A DNA stretch of 64,000 nucleotides from positions 113,148 through 177,147 of the forward strand of contig JAEWFD010000027.1 of the NCBI GenBank assembly GCA_023388995.1. Reading direction: 5' to 3'. The notes beneath the pieces are model-generated. The model saw only the letters and a list, made by a program, of their open reading frames with translations, was not told the origin of the DNA and searched no databases. This DNA comes from Bacillota bacterium (GTDB lineage Bacteria > Bacillota_I > Bacilli_A > Erysipelotrichales > Erysipelotrichaceae). How positions within the stretch are numbered: position 1 is the first letter of the stretch; every line of letters begins with the position of its first letter. Below are positions 48,392 to 57,373 of the stretch, in pieces. Made by a program: the position numbers and the translations under genes.

Positions 48392-48850
48392 CTTTGCCGT
48401 TATCTTTTGAAGTGCGATGCGCAGCACCGTAACTCGCTCTACAGCGCGGTCAGGATAGGTAAATACCGTATGTGCTTCGTATTGCCGCATGATTGCATCC
48501 AGCCCGGACCTTTTTTCTGCTTCAGAAGCAAGAAATTCTACCTTGCCTTCGGCCATAATGCTTTCATACTTCCAGCCATAGCTACATGCTTCGTTGCCCT
48601 TCACCAATTCATGATTGTGATCCATGGTGATAAAAACCTTAGGATTTTGTTTCAGTATATCAATCTTGCGCCCCTGCGTGGCACAGTGAACAAACAAAAT
48701 AAATTGCTGTTCTTTGCGTTCATAGCCGAAGTTTACTGTTACACTATAGGGATTTCCTTGATCTACCATTGCCATATGGCAAACTTGACAGGACCGGATG
48801 ATTTCTTCCATTTCATTATAATCTGTCACTTCTCGATCCGTTCTTCTCAT
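48380..48850 (-). CDS. Pyridoxamine 5'-phosphate oxidase-like flavoprotein (NimA-like)
   Basis: A 156-aa split-barrel flavin-binding protein. The MRRTDREVTD start, CHMAMVDQGNPYSVTVNFGY and the HCATQGRKIDIL motif match the branch containing the NimA nitroimidazole-resistance proteins; this does not prove resistance. Ends with a basic tail. Overlaps xerC by four bases, so it is the last gene of the topA-trmFO-xerC run. Confidence 0.85.
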   Translation of the reverse strand: MRRTDREVTDYNEMEEIIRSCQVCHMAMVDQGNPYSVTVNFGYERKEQQFILFVHCATQGRKIDILKQNPKVFITMDHNHELVKGNEACSYGWKYESIMAEGKVEFLASEAEKRSGLDAIMRQYEAHTVFTYPDRAVERVTVLRIALQKITAKRRR

Positions 48851-49776
48851 TTCAAACCTCCTGCATCTTGCAATTGTTCCAGCTTTGCTCTTGGGTGGGC
48901 CGCAAAATATGCTTTCTTCAAGCTCTCCGTTGTTACATGAACATAAATTTGCGTCGTCGATAAACTGCTGTGGCCGAGAAGCTCCTGCACCAAGCGCAAA
49001 TCTGCACCGGCATCCAGCAAATGAGTCGCAAAAGAATGCCGCAGTGTATGCGGATGCACCTGCATCAAACAGCCCGCTTTCTTTACTTCCTCATTGAGGA
49101 CAAATTGAATTCCCCTGGTGGTAATCGGTTCTCCTCTTTGATTCACGAATATAAAATCATGTTCTTTCCCTTGCAACAAAGCCGGTCTGGATACGCTCAG
49201 ATACTGCATGAGCAGTTCTTTCACAACTGGATAAAAAGGAACAAGACGCTCTTTGCTTCCCTTTCCTATGATTCGCAATACCTGCTCATCCAGCTGAATT
49301 TGCTTGCGCGTTAAGTTTTTGACTTCACTAACACGCAAGCCGCAAGCATACATCACTTCCAGCATGCAGCGATTCCGTACTCCGACATCAGTGTGTAAAT
49401 CAATGGCTTCCAGCAGTTCTTCCAGTTCCTCCACAAACAAGAAATCAGGAAGCTGCTTCTTCACTTTCGGCACTTTGACACTCACAAAAGGGTTATCAAG
49501 CACCTGACCGAGTTCATATAAATAAGAGAAAAAAGAACGCAGAACGGAACACTTGCGCGCGACCGAGCTATGCTTCAAGTTGCTGTTTGTTCGAATCGCC
49601 ATCAAATAATCCATAATCAATTCATAGGATATCCGTTCTAAAGAAGTAATATTCCGGGTTTCTAAATAGGCAATAAACTGCATAATATCACTGCGATATG
49701 CACCATCTGTATGTGCGGAGCGGGTATTTGTTCTGGCTACATACAGTAAAAATTGTTCCAATTGTTCGTGCATCAT
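48847..49776 (-). CDS. xerC: Tyrosine recombinase XerC
   Basis: Resolves chromosome dimers at dif together with a partner (XerD). The 309-aa protein has the SAM-like N-terminal domain and a complete active site: Arg148 in CGLRVSE, Lys172, His243-Arg246 in HTLRHSF, His269 in LLGHSS and Tyr278 in TQIYVHV. Lying between trmFO and topA-dprA matches its order in Bacillus (topA-trmFO-xerC/codV), which favours XerC over a phage integrase. Confidence 0.93.
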   Translation of the reverse strand: MMHEQLEQFLLYVARTNTRSAHTDGAYRSDIMQFIAYLETRNITSLERISYELIMDYLMAIRTNSNLKHSSVARKCSVLRSFFSYLYELGQVLDNPFVSVKVPKVKKQLPDFLFVEELEELLEAIDLHTDVGVRNRCMLEVMYACGLRVSEVKNLTRKQIQLDEQVLRIIGKGSKERLVPFYPVVKELLMQYLSVSRPALLQGKEHDFIFVNQRGEPITTRGIQFVLNEEVKKAGCLMQVHPHTLRHSFATHLLDAGADLRLVQELLGHSSLSTTQIYVHVTTESLKKAYFAAHPRAKLEQLQDAGGLK

Positions 49777-51080
49777 GGTTTCAATTCATCAAATCGCTCT
49801 TTCAAGTATGCCAGTGCTTGCAGTCCATAGGCCTCTTTGCGCAGTTTCTTATCTTTGGGGATCTGGCGCAAATGCATAATACCAAAGTTGGCATTCATCG
49901 GCTGAAAATCATGACTGGCATGTGTTATATACTGCGCCATTGAACCCATCACACATTCGGCAGAAAGTTCTACAAGTGCTTTCCCCTGGACCAAATGTGC
50001 CATATTGATTCCTGCCAGCAGTCCGCTTGCAGCTGACTCCACATATCCTTCAACACCTGTCATTTGACCTGCAAAAAACAAATCTTCCCTTTTTTTTGTT
50101 TGGTAAGTTGGCAATAAAAGATGCGGTGAGTTCAGGAACGTGTTGCGATGCATCACCCCATAGCGCACTATGGATGCATCTTCCAACCCAGGAATCATTT
50201 GAATGATGCGTTTTTGCTCAGGAAATGTCAAGTGTGTTTGGAACCCTACCAAATTGTAAAGTGAGCCAATCGCATTATCTTGGCGCAGCTGTACTACAGC
50301 ATAAGGCCTTTTGCCATCCGGTGTCTCTAAACCCACCGGTTTCATCGGACCAAACAGCAATGTTTTTACACCGCGGCGCGCCATTTCCTCAAATGGCATG
50401 CATCCTTCAAAATACGTTTCTTGTTCGAACTCTTTTAACGCAACAGTCTTCGCTTGAATTAGTTCCCGATAAAATACTTCAAACTCGTCTTTTGTCATTG
50501 GACAATTGATATAATCGCTATCCCCTTTGTCATAGCGGGATTTATAATAAGCTTTCGTGAAATCAATACTATCCTTTTCAATGATCGGTGCAGCTGCATC
50601 ATAGAAATAAAGATACTCATTTCCTAAGAATTGCTGGATGGCCTCCGATAATGCCGAAGATGTCAGCGGCCCGCTGGCAATAATCGTTGGTGAATTCGGA
50701 ATGGCGGTAACTTCTTCTGCTACCACTTGCACGAGCGGATGCTCTTTCACAATTTTTGTGATTGATTGAGAAAACCCTTCGCGGTCAACAGCCAAAGCAC
50801 TGCCAGCCGGCACGCGGTTCGCATCAGCTGCCGAAAGAATCAAACTGTTGAGAAGACGCATTTCCTCTTTCAATACACCAACAGCATTTGTCATTGCATC
50901 ACTACGCAAAGAATTGGAACAAACCAATTCTGCGAATAAATCACTATGATGGGCCTCACTGCGTTTCTGCGGTTTCATTTCGAATAAACGTACCGGAATT
51001 CCTCTTTGCACCAACTGCCAAGCAGCTTCGCAACCTGCCAATCCGGCACCAACAACATTCACAACTAGCGGATTATTCAT
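49773..51080 (-). CDS. trmFO: tRNA U54 methyltransferase, folate-dependent (TrmFO)
   Basis: Flavoprotein that makes ribothymidine-54 in tRNA with methylene-THF and FADH2, in place of SAM-dependent TrmA. The 435-aa protein opens VNVVGAGLAGCEAA (FAD loop), has EMKPQKRSEAHHSDLFAELVCSNSLR and FAGQMTGVEGY near the end. Eight-base overlap with topA and four-base overlap with xerC. Confidence 0.97.
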   Translation of the reverse strand: MNNPLVVNVVGAGLAGCEAAWQLVQRGIPVRLFEMKPQKRSEAHHSDLFAELVCSNSLRSDAMTNAVGVLKEEMRLLNSLILSAADANRVPAGSALAVDREGFSQSITKIVKEHPLVQVVAEEVTAIPNSPTIIASGPLTSSALSEAIQQFLGNEYLYFYDAAAPIIEKDSIDFTKAYYKSRYDKGDSDYINCPMTKDEFEVFYRELIQAKTVALKEFEQETYFEGCMPFEEMARRGVKTLLFGPMKPVGLETPDGKRPYAVVQLRQDNAIGSLYNLVGFQTHLTFPEQKRIIQMIPGLEDASIVRYGVMHRNTFLNSPHLLLPTYQTKKREDLFFAGQMTGVEGYVESAASGLLAGINMAHLVQGKALVELSAECVMGSMAQYITHASHDFQPMNANFGIMHLRQIPKDKKLRKEAYGLQALAYLKERFDELKP

Positions 51081-53397
51081 CTTGTGCGGCTTCCTTTCTT
51101 GTGGTTGTTTTCGATTTCGTACTTGCTGCTTTTGCCTTTGTTTTTTTCTCGGTACTCTTGGCCGCCTTTTTAGCCGTTGTTTTGGTTGTCTTCTTCGCAG
51201 TCGTTTTCTTTGCTGCTGCTTTGGCAGTCTTTTTCACTGCTGTTTTCTTTGTTTTTGCTGCTGGTTCTAAACCATCGGATGCTTCTTGATCCTTCTTTTT
51301 GCTGCCTTCAATAAATCTGCATTTTGGATATGAAGAACACGCAATAAACGGCTTTCCAAAACGACTCTTGCGTTCAATCAACGGACTGCCGCACTCCGGA
51401 CAATCTCGCCCAACCTCCTTGACTTCCTTTTTATCAGCCTTGATGTAGCGGCATTTCGGATACGCAGAACAACCGACAAACGGCTGACCAAAGCGATTTT
51501 TACGCTCCACCAAATGACTGCCGCATTCCGGACAAAGCTCTTCCAGCTGGACAACTTCCTTTTTTTCTTCCAACGATTTGCGATACGTGCATGCAGGAAA
51601 GCCAAGGCAGCTTACAAACTTGCCATAGCGGCCCTTACGAATGACCAAATCATTGCCACATTCAGGACAAGGCTCCCCATATGGTTCCGGCTGGATCTTT
51701 TCCATATTCTCATAAGCGTAATTGACCAGAGGATCAAATTTATCATAGAACGTTTGCAAGGATGCAATGTAATCACGCTCATCACTTGCGATCTCATCAA
51801 GTTCTGTCTCCATTTCCGCTGTATACGTTACATTGATGACACTTGCGAAAAACTCCTGCAATTTATCGCTTGTAAGTTCTCCTTGTTCACTTGGAATAAA
51901 GACTTTCGTTTTAGAACTTTCATTTTGACGTTCAAGCGAGACATAGCCGCGCTGAATGATTGTATCAATAATCGTCGCATACGTGCTCGGACGTCCAATT
52001 CCCAATTCCTCAAACTCTTTAATCAGCCGTGCCTCTGTGTAGCGAGGCAATGGTTCTGTAAAATGCTGTTTATTGTAAATATTAGATGAAGCAAGCATCT
52101 CTTGCTCCGTTAAAACCGGAAGCTTTTCTTCTTTGGTTTCATAATCATCGTACAACCGCAAATAGCCATCAAACACCAATACTGAACCGGATGCTGTAAA
52201 GATTGTATTTTGATTTGCAAACTGAACACTCGTTGCATCAAACACCGCACTAGCCATCAAAGATGCCAATGCCCGCTCATAAATCAAAGTATACAAGCGA
52301 TACTCATCATTTGTCAGATATGCCTTTACGGAAGCTGGTGTACGTTCCACGCTCGTCGGACGAATCGCTTCATGCGCATCCTGCACATTGCCGTTCGTTT
52401 TCCGAAGTTTCATCGAACCCACATACTCAGCACCATATTGCTTAGTAATATATTGGTTTGCGTCTTGGACAAACCCATCACTCATTCGAACAGAATCGGT
52501 ACGCATATACGTAATCAACCCCACCGTTTGACTTTTCAAATCAATCCCTTCATACAATTTCTGTGCAATAGACATTGTTTTCTTGGAACCGTAATTCAAC
52601 TTTTTGGATGCTTCCTGCTGCAAGGTCGAAGTAATAAATGCCGGTTTTGCTTCCCGCTTTCTTGTTTGCTTCTTGATCGCATCCACCAAAAAGTCCGGCT
52701 GCAATGTGTTCAAAATAGCATCCGCTTCTTCCTGTGTTTTGATTTCCGGTTTTTTGCCATCTACTTTGGATAGTGTTATCTCAAACTCCTTGTTGTCTTT
52801 CGAAACAAGTGCATGAATCGTATGATATTCTTCACTGATAAAAGCACGGATTTCACGTTCACGATCCACAATCAATTTCAAAGCAACAGACTGTACCCTT
52901 CCTGCAGACTTAGAAGATATCTTACGCATCAATAACTTAGACAATTTGAATCCAATGATACGATCCAAAATTCGTCTCGTTTCCTGTGAATGCACCAATC
53001 CCATATCAATGCTGCGCGGATGTTCCAGCGCATGAAGTACTGCATCCTTGGTAATTTCATGAAACTCAATACGATTTTTCGCATCTACTTCTAATTTCAA
53101 TTCTTGTGCCAAATGCCACGAAATCGCTTCTCCTTCACGGTCAGGGTCAGTTGCGAGATAGACTTCATCACTTTTTTGGGCCAAAGCTTTCAAATCCTTC
53201 ACAATGCCAGCCTTTTCCTTGCTCACTGAATACGTTGGCTTGAAGCCATTTTCAATATCGACCCCTAATCCTTCTTTTCCTTTTGTTGATAAATCACGTA
53301 TATGTCCTTTGCTGAAAACAACTTGGTAGTCATCACCAAGATACTTCGCAATGGTCTTTGTTTTTGATGGAGATTCCACGATCACGAGTTTCTTCAT
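51073..53397 (-). CDS. topA: DNA topoisomerase I with histone-like tail
   Basis: Type IA enzyme that relaxes negative supercoils. The 774-aa protein has the Toprim domain (IVESPSKTKTI; DPDREGE at 84-90), the active Tyr297 in ITYMRTDS, then three C4 zinc-ribbon repeats (CPECG...CSAYPKC type, about 570-705) and a last ~65 residues made of Lys, Ala and Thr (KKTAVKKTAKAAAKKTTAKK pattern), like histone H1 tails. GGAGG precedes the ATG. Confidence 0.97.
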   Translation of the reverse strand: MKKLVIVESPSKTKTIAKYLGDDYQVVFSKGHIRDLSTKGKEGLGVDIENGFKPTYSVSKEKAGIVKDLKALAQKSDEVYLATDPDREGEAISWHLAQELKLEVDAKNRIEFHEITKDAVLHALEHPRSIDMGLVHSQETRRILDRIIGFKLSKLLMRKISSKSAGRVQSVALKLIVDREREIRAFISEEYHTIHALVSKDNKEFEITLSKVDGKKPEIKTQEEADAILNTLQPDFLVDAIKKQTRKREAKPAFITSTLQQEASKKLNYGSKKTMSIAQKLYEGIDLKSQTVGLITYMRTDSVRMSDGFVQDANQYITKQYGAEYVGSMKLRKTNGNVQDAHEAIRPTSVERTPASVKAYLTNDEYRLYTLIYERALASLMASAVFDATSVQFANQNTIFTASGSVLVFDGYLRLYDDYETKEEKLPVLTEQEMLASSNIYNKQHFTEPLPRYTEARLIKEFEELGIGRPSTYATIIDTIIQRGYVSLERQNESSKTKVFIPSEQGELTSDKLQEFFASVINVTYTAEMETELDEIASDERDYIASLQTFYDKFDPLVNYAYENMEKIQPEPYGEPCPECGNDLVIRKGRYGKFVSCLGFPACTYRKSLEEKKEVVQLEELCPECGSHLVERKNRFGQPFVGCSAYPKCRYIKADKKEVKEVGRDCPECGSPLIERKSRFGKPFIACSSYPKCRFIEGSKKKDQEASDGLEPAAKTKKTAVKKTAKAAAKKTTAKKTTKTTAKKAAKSTEKKTKAKAASTKSKTTTRKEAAQDE

Positions 53398-53421
53398 ACT
53401 GCTGCCTCCTTATTACTCTAC

Positions 53422-54204
53422 TTATCTTAACGGTATTTTTTTATTTGTCAAATTATTTCGACTGCTGATTTCATCGCAAAATTCTCCAATATCATAGATG
53501 ATATTGGCTCCTTCCTGAATCAGCAAATGATTTCCGGCACCTAGCTCATCACACAGCCGATGCGGAATGCAGTAAATTTCTCTTCCCAGATCCAGTGCTT
53601 CTTTTACAGTTGTTGCGGTTCCGCTGCAAATCCGGGACTCGACTACCACTACGACATCTGCCAGAGCAGCAATCAAGCGATTGCGAGCTGGAAAATGATG
53701 CTTGCGAACCGGAATATCATGTGTATATTCACTCAGCAGCAAATGGCTGGTGCCAAGTTCCTGAAATAAAGTGCGATGCTCTTCCGGATAACAATAGTCT
53801 AAACCACTTCCTAATACTGCAATCGTCTTTTTTCCGGATTGAATCGCCGCCATATGTGCTGCACCATCAATCCCCTTAGCCATGCCGCTCACAATCACAA
53901 TATCAGAAGGCAGCTGCGCAACTATTTGCTGCGTCGCCCATAATCCGTACGAACTGCACTTCCGCGCTCCGATAATTGCAACCATTGGCCTGTCGAGCAG
54001 TTTGATATCTCCCTTGAAACACAATAATACCGGAGGTTTGCGCAACTCTTTCAAAGAAGCAGGATACTGCTGTTCAAAACACGTTACAAACAATTCAGGC
54101 GACTTCATCGCAAACATCGTTTCTTGCACAGATGCCTGCATAACTCTATCATAATCAAACCCTTCTTGTTTCGCAAGCAAATAACACAGATCACGGTGTA
54201 TCAT
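53422..54204 (-). CDS. dprA: DNA processing protein DprA/Smf
   Basis: Binds incoming single-stranded DNA and loads RecA during transformation. The 260-aa protein has the Rossmann-like core: VAIIGARKCSSYG, IVSGMAKGIDGAAHMAA, VLGSGLDYCYP and FPARNRLIAALAD. It lacks the C-terminal winged domain found in some relatives. 24 bases upstream of topA. Together with the ComK-like protein this argues for some DNA-uptake capability, past or present. Confidence 0.95.
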   Translation of the reverse strand: MIHRDLCYLLAKQEGFDYDRVMQASVQETMFAMKSPELFVTCFEQQYPASLKELRKPPVLLCFKGDIKLLDRPMVAIIGARKCSSYGLWATQQIVAQLPSDIVIVSGMAKGIDGAAHMAAIQSGKKTIAVLGSGLDYCYPEEHRTLFQELGTSHLLLSEYTHDIPVRKHHFPARNRLIAALADVVVVVESRICSGTATTVKEALDLGREIYCIPHRLCDELGAGNHLLIQEGANIIYDIGEFCDEISSRNNLTNKKIPLR

Positions 54205-54257
54205 GGCTTCAATTCTCCCCTCTTAATCTATAGTAAGATTTTGATCTGTGATATCCT

Positions 54258-54292
54258 ATAAAAAACGTCTGCGATCTTCAAGATCGCAAACG
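54258..54292 (-). terminator. Strong terminator of the GNAT gene
   Basis: Minus strand CGTTTGCGATCTTGAAGATC hairpin with a 12-bp stem, followed by TTTTTT. Confidence 0.9.
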
Positions 54293-54308
54293 CGTCTGGG
54301 TCTAACAA

Positions 54309-54854
54309 TTATCCTGCAAAGCACATCTGCAATTGCATGATGTTCTGCTTCATCAAAACTACATCACACGCAAAGATATCTACAGGAACTTTATCGGCTG
54401 TTTGATATTCGGTACCAATCACTTCACAGCCAAGTTTCCGATAAAACTGATTGGATGGTGCATGGTGAAAATTATATATAATGATCTTATTTGCTTCCAA
54501 TTCGTAAAAATCATCCAGCAATTTCAATATTAACTGCAATGCAATTCCTTTTCTGCGATGCTGCGGGTAAACCCACAAGCCATTTAATTCGAAACCCTCT
54601 TCCGGAACATTCTTTGATTCTACAAAGCTGCCAAATGCAACGCCAAGCAATTTACCGTGTTCGAAAGCACCGTACAACTTACGAATATCATGATTCTCCT
54701 GTTCCGCATTCATCCAGGTCGTCCAAAAAGCAAATTCTTCTTGATATGACAGCTGAATATTGGATAGTCCAGCTATTTCTTCAGGCCAGCATAATAGTTT
54801 CAGCTCCATTACTTCTTTCATATCATCATAATTTAATATTTTAATCTCAATCAT
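54309..54854 (-). CDS. GNAT family acetyltransferase
   Basis: A 181-aa N-acetyltransferase. The acetyl-CoA loop is HRRKGIALQL (after NGLWVYPQ) and the NQFYRKLGCEVIG end is typical. Substrate unknown. GAGGAGA precedes the ATG. It is a single gene with its own promoter, a long leader (about 95 bases) and a strong terminator. Confidence 0.9.
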   Translation of the reverse strand: MIEIKILNYDDMKEVMELKLLCWPEEIAGLSNIQLSYQEEFAFWTTWMNAEQENHDIRKLYGAFEHGKLLGVAFGSFVESKNVPEEGFELNGLWVYPQHRRKGIALQLILKLLDDFYELEANKIIIYNFHHAPSNQFYRKLGCEVIGTEYQTADKVPVDIFACDVVLMKQNIMQLQMCFAG

Positions 54855-54937
54855 ATCATCATTCTCCTCAAGCAGCTCATTTTACTTCTAACATAATACG
54901 CAAACCAACAAGTGATCTATATTTGTTATTCTCTCAA

Positions 54938-54951
54938 ATACTATGCAGTAT
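54938..54951 (-). promoter_or_regulatory. Inverted repeat at the GNAT start point
   Basis: ATACT-ATGC-AGTAT, a 5-bp inverted repeat at the expected transcription start of the GNAT gene; suitable for a repressor. Confidence 0.4.
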
Positions 54952-54955
54952 AGTA

Positions 54956-54984
54956 ATTATATGTTTCTTCCTTATCTTCGTCAA
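54956..54984 (-). promoter_or_regulatory. GNAT gene promoter
   Basis: Minus strand TTGACG (54984-54979), 17-base spacer, TATAAT (54961-54956). Confidence 0.85.
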
Positions 54985-55019
54985 TATATTGCTTTTCATT
55001 ATCATTTGTCAAAAAACAA

Positions 55020-55041
55020 AAAAAGATGGGATATCCCATCA
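55020..55041 (-). terminator. Terminator of the rplS-lepB-rbgA-rnhB run
   Basis: Minus strand palindrome GATGGGATATCCCATC followed by TTTTTTTG, just after the rnhB stop. Confidence 0.85.
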
Positions 55042-55656
55042 AAAAAGTGTTAACTGATTCAGCTCTGCAACCGGTCCATAGCTTTGGCGGTGAATCGGCA
55101 GGCAGCCATATTCCCTAAGCTTTTCCAGATGTTCCTTCGTCGGATAGCCTACATGCCTGGCAAACCCATACTGCGGATACAACTGATCATACGCTTCCAT
55201 AATCCGGTCACGTGTCACTTTGGCAATGATGCTCGCAGCCGCAATGCTGATCGATTTCTGATCTCCTTTAATAAGGGGGATCACGGTGGCAGCACTCTGC
55301 CGCAAAGGCATGGCATCGGTTAGAACAGCACCTAATGCGACAGAACTATAAGCAACACATTCTTCCATCGCCATACGCGTTGCTTGATAAATATTAAAGC
55401 GATCCACGAAAGCAGCATCTTTAATCTGAATACAATACGCAACTGCTTGATCGAGGATAACTTCATACAGCTGTTCCCGCTTTTTCTTGCTGATCGCTTT
55501 GGAATCATAAATACCATCATGATCAAATCCAATCGGCAAAACTACTCCGCAAACAACAAGCGGACCTGCAATCGGACCCCTGCCTGCCTCATCAATCCCC
55601 ATGACAAACTGCTGTTTCTCCCAAAAAGCGGACTCATAGTCATTCCCAGCTCTCAT
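55039..55656 (-). CDS. rnhB: Ribonuclease HII
   Basis: Cleaves RNA of RNA-DNA hybrids and removes single ribonucleotides. The 205-aa protein has VMGIDEAGRGPIAGPLVVC (first Asp and Glu), IYDSKAISKKKRE, IKGDQKSISIAAASIIAKVTRD and the C-terminal RHVGYPTKEH...HRQSYGPV. Overlaps rbgA by 17 bases. Confidence 0.96.
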   Translation of the reverse strand: MRAGNDYESAFWEKQQFVMGIDEAGRGPIAGPLVVCGVVLPIGFDHDGIYDSKAISKKKREQLYEVILDQAVAYCIQIKDAAFVDRFNIYQATRMAMEECVAYSSVALGAVLTDAMPLRQSAATVIPLIKGDQKSISIAAASIIAKVTRDRIMEAYDQLYPQYGFARHVGYPTKEHLEKLREYGCLPIHRQSYGPVAELNQLTLF

Positions 55657-56527
55657 CGACTGTCTCCCACGTAATCGCTCCCAGGTAATTATCCCTGATT
55701 TCCTTAATCACCATATCCATCGTCCGCGGCAGATCTACCTCTCCTTTGGTCTTCAGAATTAAGCGTTTAGCACCGATCCGTGCAAAAAGTTCCATCGGTT
55801 CATCATGAAGTTCTACCTGATACCGTTCCTCTAAAGCCTTTGGATAATGCGCAGTTAAGTATTCAAGCGCAAAAACTGCAATTTCTTCCTTCGGAAGAAT
55901 CTGATCTTTGATCGCACCGGTAACTGCCAATCTCTTGGCAATCCATTCATTATCAAAACGCGGCCATAACACTCCCGGAGTATCCAGCAACTCAAACTCC
56001 TGGCTTACTTTAATCCACTGCGCTGCTTTCGTAACTCCCGGACGGTCTCCTGTAACCGCAACTTTCCGCTTTGCAAAGCGATTGATCAATGTTGATTTCC
56101 CTACATTAGGAATTCCTACGATCATCGCCCGCATCGGACGCGGACGGATTCCTCGCCGAGCATCTCGTTCCCGTTTCGCTTTCAACACCACCTGAGCATG
56201 CGCAATCATCTGATTCATCGGCAGCGGTTTGGTTAAATCAAGACCAATGCAAATTGCATTGTCTTTTTCAAAATGGGCAATCCAGCGTTTCGTCTCTTGC
56301 GGCTCTGCCTTGTCTATTTTCGTCAGAACTACCATCCTTGGCTTATTGCCGATAATATCTTTTAAAAGCGGATTCTCGCTTGACAGCGGAATGCGGGCAT
56401 CCCGCAGCTCAATCACCATATCTACCATTTTGATATGTTCTTCCATCTGCCGTTTCGCTTTCGTCATATGACCAGGAAACCAGTTGATGTTGGTTTTTGT
56501 TGTATTTTGATCGCTCAATGTTCTCAC
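55640..56527 (-). CDS. rbgA: Ribosome biogenesis GTPase RbgA (YlqF)
   Basis: Circularly permuted GTPase needed for late 50S assembly. The 295-aa protein has its motifs in permuted order: G4 VLTKIDKAEP, G1 GIPNVGKS, G3 DTPGVLWP. The opening NINWFPGHMTKAKRQM is typical. Start: GTG at 56527 or TTG at 56518; AAAGGAAG lies just before GTG and better spaced for TTG, so the N-terminus is uncertain by three residues. Confidence 0.95.
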   Translation of the reverse strand: MRTLSDQNTTKTNINWFPGHMTKAKRQMEEHIKMVDMVIELRDARIPLSSENPLLKDIIGNKPRMVVLTKIDKAEPQETKRWIAHFEKDNAICIGLDLTKPLPMNQMIAHAQVVLKAKRERDARRGIRPRPMRAMIVGIPNVGKSTLINRFAKRKVAVTGDRPGVTKAAQWIKVSQEFELLDTPGVLWPRFDNEWIAKRLAVTGAIKDQILPKEEIAVFALEYLTAHYPKALEERYQVELHDEPMELFARIGAKRLILKTKGEVDLPRTMDMVIKEIRDNYLGAITWETVDESWE

Positions 56528-56574
56528 TTCCTTTACCAGACTTGCAAAAATTCTTGCAAGTTAAATTACTATCA

Positions 56575-57351
56575 CTATGGTTGATAAAGTTTATCAATCC
56601 CATTCGTTAAATTCTGAAATCCATTTCTGCTCCACAGCCATAACGGCGTATGAATATCGATTGGTTTATATATGGTACCCTGAAATAATGCATTCCATCT
56701 TCTTATAACAATCAACTGCACATCGCTTCTTTTTACTTCATCATCTGTGATTAATCCCAACCGATGTGTTGCCTGAATAACATGGGTATCAGGTGCTACA
56801 GTTAAGTGTTCAAAATTTTTATATGTTCTGTCTGTATACTGCCATATTACATATAGCCAATAATTGCAAATCTTGCTTCCTGACAAATAAGGAAATTTCT
56901 TCTTATTCTTTTGTTGAATAAATGTTCTGATCTCATCTGCATCATTATCTAAACTATGAAATAAATTTCTGACGTCCCCGTCATATAACTCTACAAATGT
57001 TTTGCATAGAGACAGCCATATTTCCGTTTGTTTTTGCTTTTGCAAAGCAACCTTATATTTAGTAAGTGCAAATTGCACTTCTTCAAATGTTCTTTCCAAA
57101 CATTTTTTAGGATCAAACACAAACCTTGTTTCTTCATCCTGAAACGTTTTGTTCGCATTTTCCCATAAAGTATAAGAGTTTCTTTGATAATTCAATGCCA
57201 TTGGCAGTGTAAAATACAGATAGTTTTCCTTGGAAGAACTGTCCAGATGTGGATTTTCATCTTCAGGCATTACTTCCCCGCCAAGTTCGCCTTTCTTCCA
57301 CATCATGTACAGCAAATCAACTTTCTTCAATATTTCTTCGCGTTCATTCAT
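56575..57351 (-). CDS. Divergent HhH-GPD DNA glycosylase-like protein
   Basis: A 258-aa protein without an obvious close family. Its C-terminal half recalls the helix-hairpin-helix glycosylases: FPYLSGSKICNYW (Lys160 in the position of EndoIII's catalytic Lys, cf. LPGVGRKTAN) and VAPDTHVIQATHRLGL (Asp188, cf. VDTHIFRV). There is no iron-sulfur cluster. The N-terminal 110 residues are acidic and unlike EndoIII. It could repair or cut modified DNA. ATG 57351 has only a weak ribosome-binding site. It sits between lepB and rbgA, and is AT-richer than either neighbour. Confidence 0.6.
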   Translation of the reverse strand: MNEREEILKKVDLLYMMWKKGELGGEVMPEDENPHLDSSSKENYLYFTLPMALNYQRNSYTLWENANKTFQDEETRFVFDPKKCLERTFEEVQFALTKYKVALQKQKQTEIWLSLCKTFVELYDGDVRNLFHSLDNDADEIRTFIQQKNKKKFPYLSGSKICNYWLYVIWQYTDRTYKNFEHLTVAPDTHVIQATHRLGLITDDEVKRSDVQLIVIRRWNALFQGTIYKPIDIHTPLWLWSRNGFQNLTNGIDKLYQP

Positions 57352-57373
57352 TTCAACTCACTCTAACTGCAAC

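Noticed and set aside
48847..49776. Phage or integron integrase
   Set aside because: The tyrosine recombinase sits in the conserved topA-trmFO-xerC order and no att-like repeats or phage genes surround it.
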